Source: Paenibacillus antri
Lineage (GTDB): Bacteria > Bacillota > Bacilli > Paenibacillales > YIM-B00363
DNA: 64,000 nucleotides
NCBI RefSeq assembly: GCF_005765165.1
Contig: NZ_VCIW01000022.1
Span: 1 to 64,000, forward strand
Direction: 5' to 3'
Shown here: positions 62,315 through 64,000 of the stretch, one piece after another
Numbering within the stretch: position 1 is the first letter of the stretch
Layout: the number at the start of each line of letters is the position of its first letter
The notes under the pieces: model-generated
What the model saw: the letters and a program-made list of their open reading frames with translations, nothing else
Told to the model about the DNA's origin: nothing
The model's database searches: none
Translations under genes and position numbers: made by a program

Positions 62315-63325
62315 CTATTTCACTACCGCCCAGAAGCAAGGCTTGGGCTCGTGGGAATCGTTAAACAGCATCGGCCACGTTCTGCGTTCTTTCCCCGGAA
62401 AATGATCCAGCCACGTATAGTCGTCCGCGGCTCCCCAGAACGTTACGCCCGTGATCACGTCCTTGTATTCGCGGTACAGGTCGAAAATTTCTCCGTATCG
62501 CACGCGCTGCTGCTCGACCATCTCTTCGGTCGGCTCCGTCACGTCCCGGCGCTTGTCGTCGTTCCGGAACATCGGCAGATCGAGCTCCGTAATTTGCAGC
62601 TGCAGACCCAAGGACGCGAACCGCTCGATCGTGATCCGCATCTCCTCGATGGAAGGCTCGTAAATGTTATAATGCCCCTGCATACCGATGCCGTGAATCG
62701 GCGTTCCGCGGTCGAGCAGGTTCTTGACGAGCGTATACATCTTCTCCCGCTTCTCCGGAACCGCCTCGTGGTAGTCGTTATAGAACAGCAGCGCGTCCGG
62801 ATCGGCTTGATGCGCATACTCGTAAGCCTTCTGGATGTAGTCCTCGCCGACGAGCTCGAGCCAGCGGCTGCGGCGCAGCAAGATGTCCGCATCTTTGTCG
62901 TGGATCGCCTCGTTCACGACGTCCCAGCAATAGATCGAACCGCGGTATCGCCCGACGACGGCGTCGATATGCGACTTCATGCGAGACAGCAGCAGCTCCC
63001 GGGAGGCCGGGCCGCCGTCCTTCCCTTCGAACACCCAGTCCGGCGTTTGATTATGCCATACGAGCGTGTGCCCCCGCATGCGCATGCCGTGCTTCTTCGC
63101 GAAACCGACGATGACGTCGGCTTTCTCGAACGTAAAGACGCCTTCCTCCGGCTGGATTTCCTCGGGCTTCATATGATTTTCCGCCGTCAAGCTGTTGTAG
63201 TGGCGCGCGATCAGCGGGCCCGCCGCTTCCAGCGTCGCCGGGTTGACCGCGGCGCCGATCGGGAAGGTTTCGGCGAACGCTTCGTGCAACGCGGGAACGC
63301 GTCCCTTTTCTACATGGTCACTCAT
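62315..63325 (-). CDS. Intracellular GH10 endo-1,4-beta-xylanase
   Basis: A 336-residue single-domain GH10 enzyme without a signal peptide. Acid/base Glu in WDVVNEAIHD and nucleophile Glu in QITELDLPM; substrate motifs HTLVWHNQTPDW and TFWGAADDYTWLD. GGAGGG lies seven bases before MSDHVEKG; longer reading is discarded. It should cut short xylo-oligosaccharides after uptake, complementing the secreted xylanase at 28.6 kb. It lies directly downstream of a sugar permease gene. Confidence 0.93.
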   Translation of the reverse strand: MSDHVEKGRVPALHEAFAETFPIGAAVNPATLEAAGPLIARHYNSLTAENHMKPEEIQPEEGVFTFEKADVIVGFAKKHGMRMRGHTLVWHNQTPDWVFEGKDGGPASRELLLSRMKSHIDAVVGRYRGSIYCWDVVNEAIHDKDADILLRRSRWLELVGEDYIQKAYEYAHQADPDALLFYNDYHEAVPEKREKMYTLVKNLLDRGTPIHGIGMQGHYNIYEPSIEEMRITIERFASLGLQLQITELDLPMFRNDDKRRDVTEPTEEMVEQQRVRYGEIFDLYREYKDVITGVTFWGAADDYTWLDHFPGKERRTWPMLFNDSHEPKPCFWAVVK

Positions 63326-63365
63326 GTTCGGTCCCTCCATCGTAAGACTTACACGGCTGCGACGA

Positions 63366-64000
63366 TTATCCCTTGACGCTGCCCATGACAAGCCCTTTCA
63401 TGAAAAACTTCTGCAAGAACGGATAGAGCAGCAATACCGGCAACGACGCGAGGAACACTTGCGCCGCCTTGAACGTCCGGTCGGACACTTCGTTCATGTC
63501 CAACAGCTCGTTGCCTGACACCGCGTTCAGCTCCGGCGTAATGATGATCGTCTGCAGGTAGCTCTGAAGCGGATAATTCGCCGGCGAGTTCATATAGATC
63601 AATCCGTCGAACCAGGAATTCCAGTGATGTACGACGGTAAACAACGTCACCGTCGCGATCGCCGGCAGCGACAGCGGGACGAAGATTTGCCACAGGATCC
63701 GCCAATGACCGGCGCCGTCGATCAACGCGGCTTCTTCGATTTCCTTCGGCAGGTTCCGGAAGAAATTCATGAGCAGGATGACGTTGAACACCGGGACCGC
63801 GCCCGGAAGCACGAGCGCCCAGATCGAATCCAGCAGCCCCGTCTCCTTGATCGTCATATACGTCGGGATCAAGCCGCCGTTGAACAGCATCGTGACGATG
63901 AAGAACCACGCGTAAATATGCCGGGTGCGGAACGACGTCCTCTCCTTCGCGAGCGGGTATGCCGTTAAGACGGTCAGCAGCATGTTGACGCCGAAGCCGA
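63366..64000 (-). CDS. Carbohydrate ABC transporter permease, LplC type (N terminus outside window)
   Basis: The visible 211 residues (GFGVNMLLTVLTAYPLAKERT...) cover most of an LplC-type permease, including the EAA loop (EIEEAALIDGAGHWRILWQIFVPLSLPAIATV) and the family-typical end FMKGLVMGSVKG. It continues beyond base 64000. It is 40 bases upstream of the intracellular GH10 gene in the same direction, so together they probably import and cut xylo-oligosaccharides. Confidence 0.9.
   Translation of the reverse strand, partial: GFGVNMLLTVLTAYPLAKERTSFRTRHIYAWFFIVTMLFNGGLIPTYMTIKETGLLDSIWALVLPGAVPVFNVILLMNFFRNLPKEIEEAALIDGAGHWRILWQIFVPLSLPAIATVTLFTVVHHWNSWFDGLIYMNSPANYPLQSYLQTIIITPELNAVSGNELLDMNEVSDRTFKAAQVFLASLPVLLLYPFLQKFFMKGLVMGSVKG

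Overview
The window looks like chromosome from a GC-rich, spore-forming member of the Paenibacillaceae (Paenibacillus or Cohnella type). The evidence is a gerA/gerC/gerB spore-germination operon, a yhbD-bactofilin operon and a yjlC-ndh operon of the Bacillus type, LplABC-type sugar transporters with YesM/YesN-type two-component regulators, large secreted glycoside hydrolases, and strong AGGAGG ribosome-binding sites. The species name is inference. There is no rRNA, CRISPR array, insertion sequence or phage; one tRNA-Lys is present.

Layout. 0-2.3 kb: yhbD, two bactofilins and the start of a drug-efflux MFS gene. 2.4-15 kb: a secreted beta-propeller protein, a GntR/solute-binding fusion regulator, two LplA-type lipoproteins, a sensor kinase with its AraC-type response regulator, and two sugar permeases. 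15.2-19.7 kb: a DUF1697 gene and a ribose/galactose-type sugar ABC operon under a perfect 9-bp inverted repeat. 20-21.6 kb: yjlC-ndh with two Rex/Fnr-like palindromes. 21.8-27.7 kb: germination operon and a short FtsH-like protease whose 3' end appears frameshifted. 27.9-33 kb: udk and a multimodular GH10 xylanase. 33-37 kb: nirBD with an Fnr-like site placed at -41.5, and two membrane proteins. 37-41 kb: a GH95 fucosidase gene divergent from an AraC regulator, with tandem operators between them, and a CHRD protein.

42.4-50.7 kb is the standout: one co-directional operon that should take cyanuric acid to ammonia and CO2. It encodes cyanuric acid amidohydrolase (AtzD type), biuret hydrolase (BiuH), allophanate hydrolase (AtzF), a dedicated NMT1-type ABC importer, a PucR-family regulator and a small cupin of unknown role. 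Its upstream region has a TnrA/GlnR-type nitrogen box and inverted PucR-like half sites. A divergent secreted amidase has its own nitrogen box, so the locus reads as a nitrogen-scavenging island.

53-54.3 kb carries a ParA ATPase overlapping a ribbon-helix-helix-like gene that contains a GTTTNC hexamer array. Related motifs lie upstream of parA, and the pair sits at the 3' side of tRNA-Lys. It resembles a chromosomal, possibly plasmid-derived, partition module. 54.3-57.2 kb holds small proteins. One is a 51-residue peptide with a RiPP-like leader, directly downstream of a giant PKD/LamG/F5-8C surface protein (57.2-62.1 kb). The window ends with an intracellular GH10 xylanase and a partial sugar permease.
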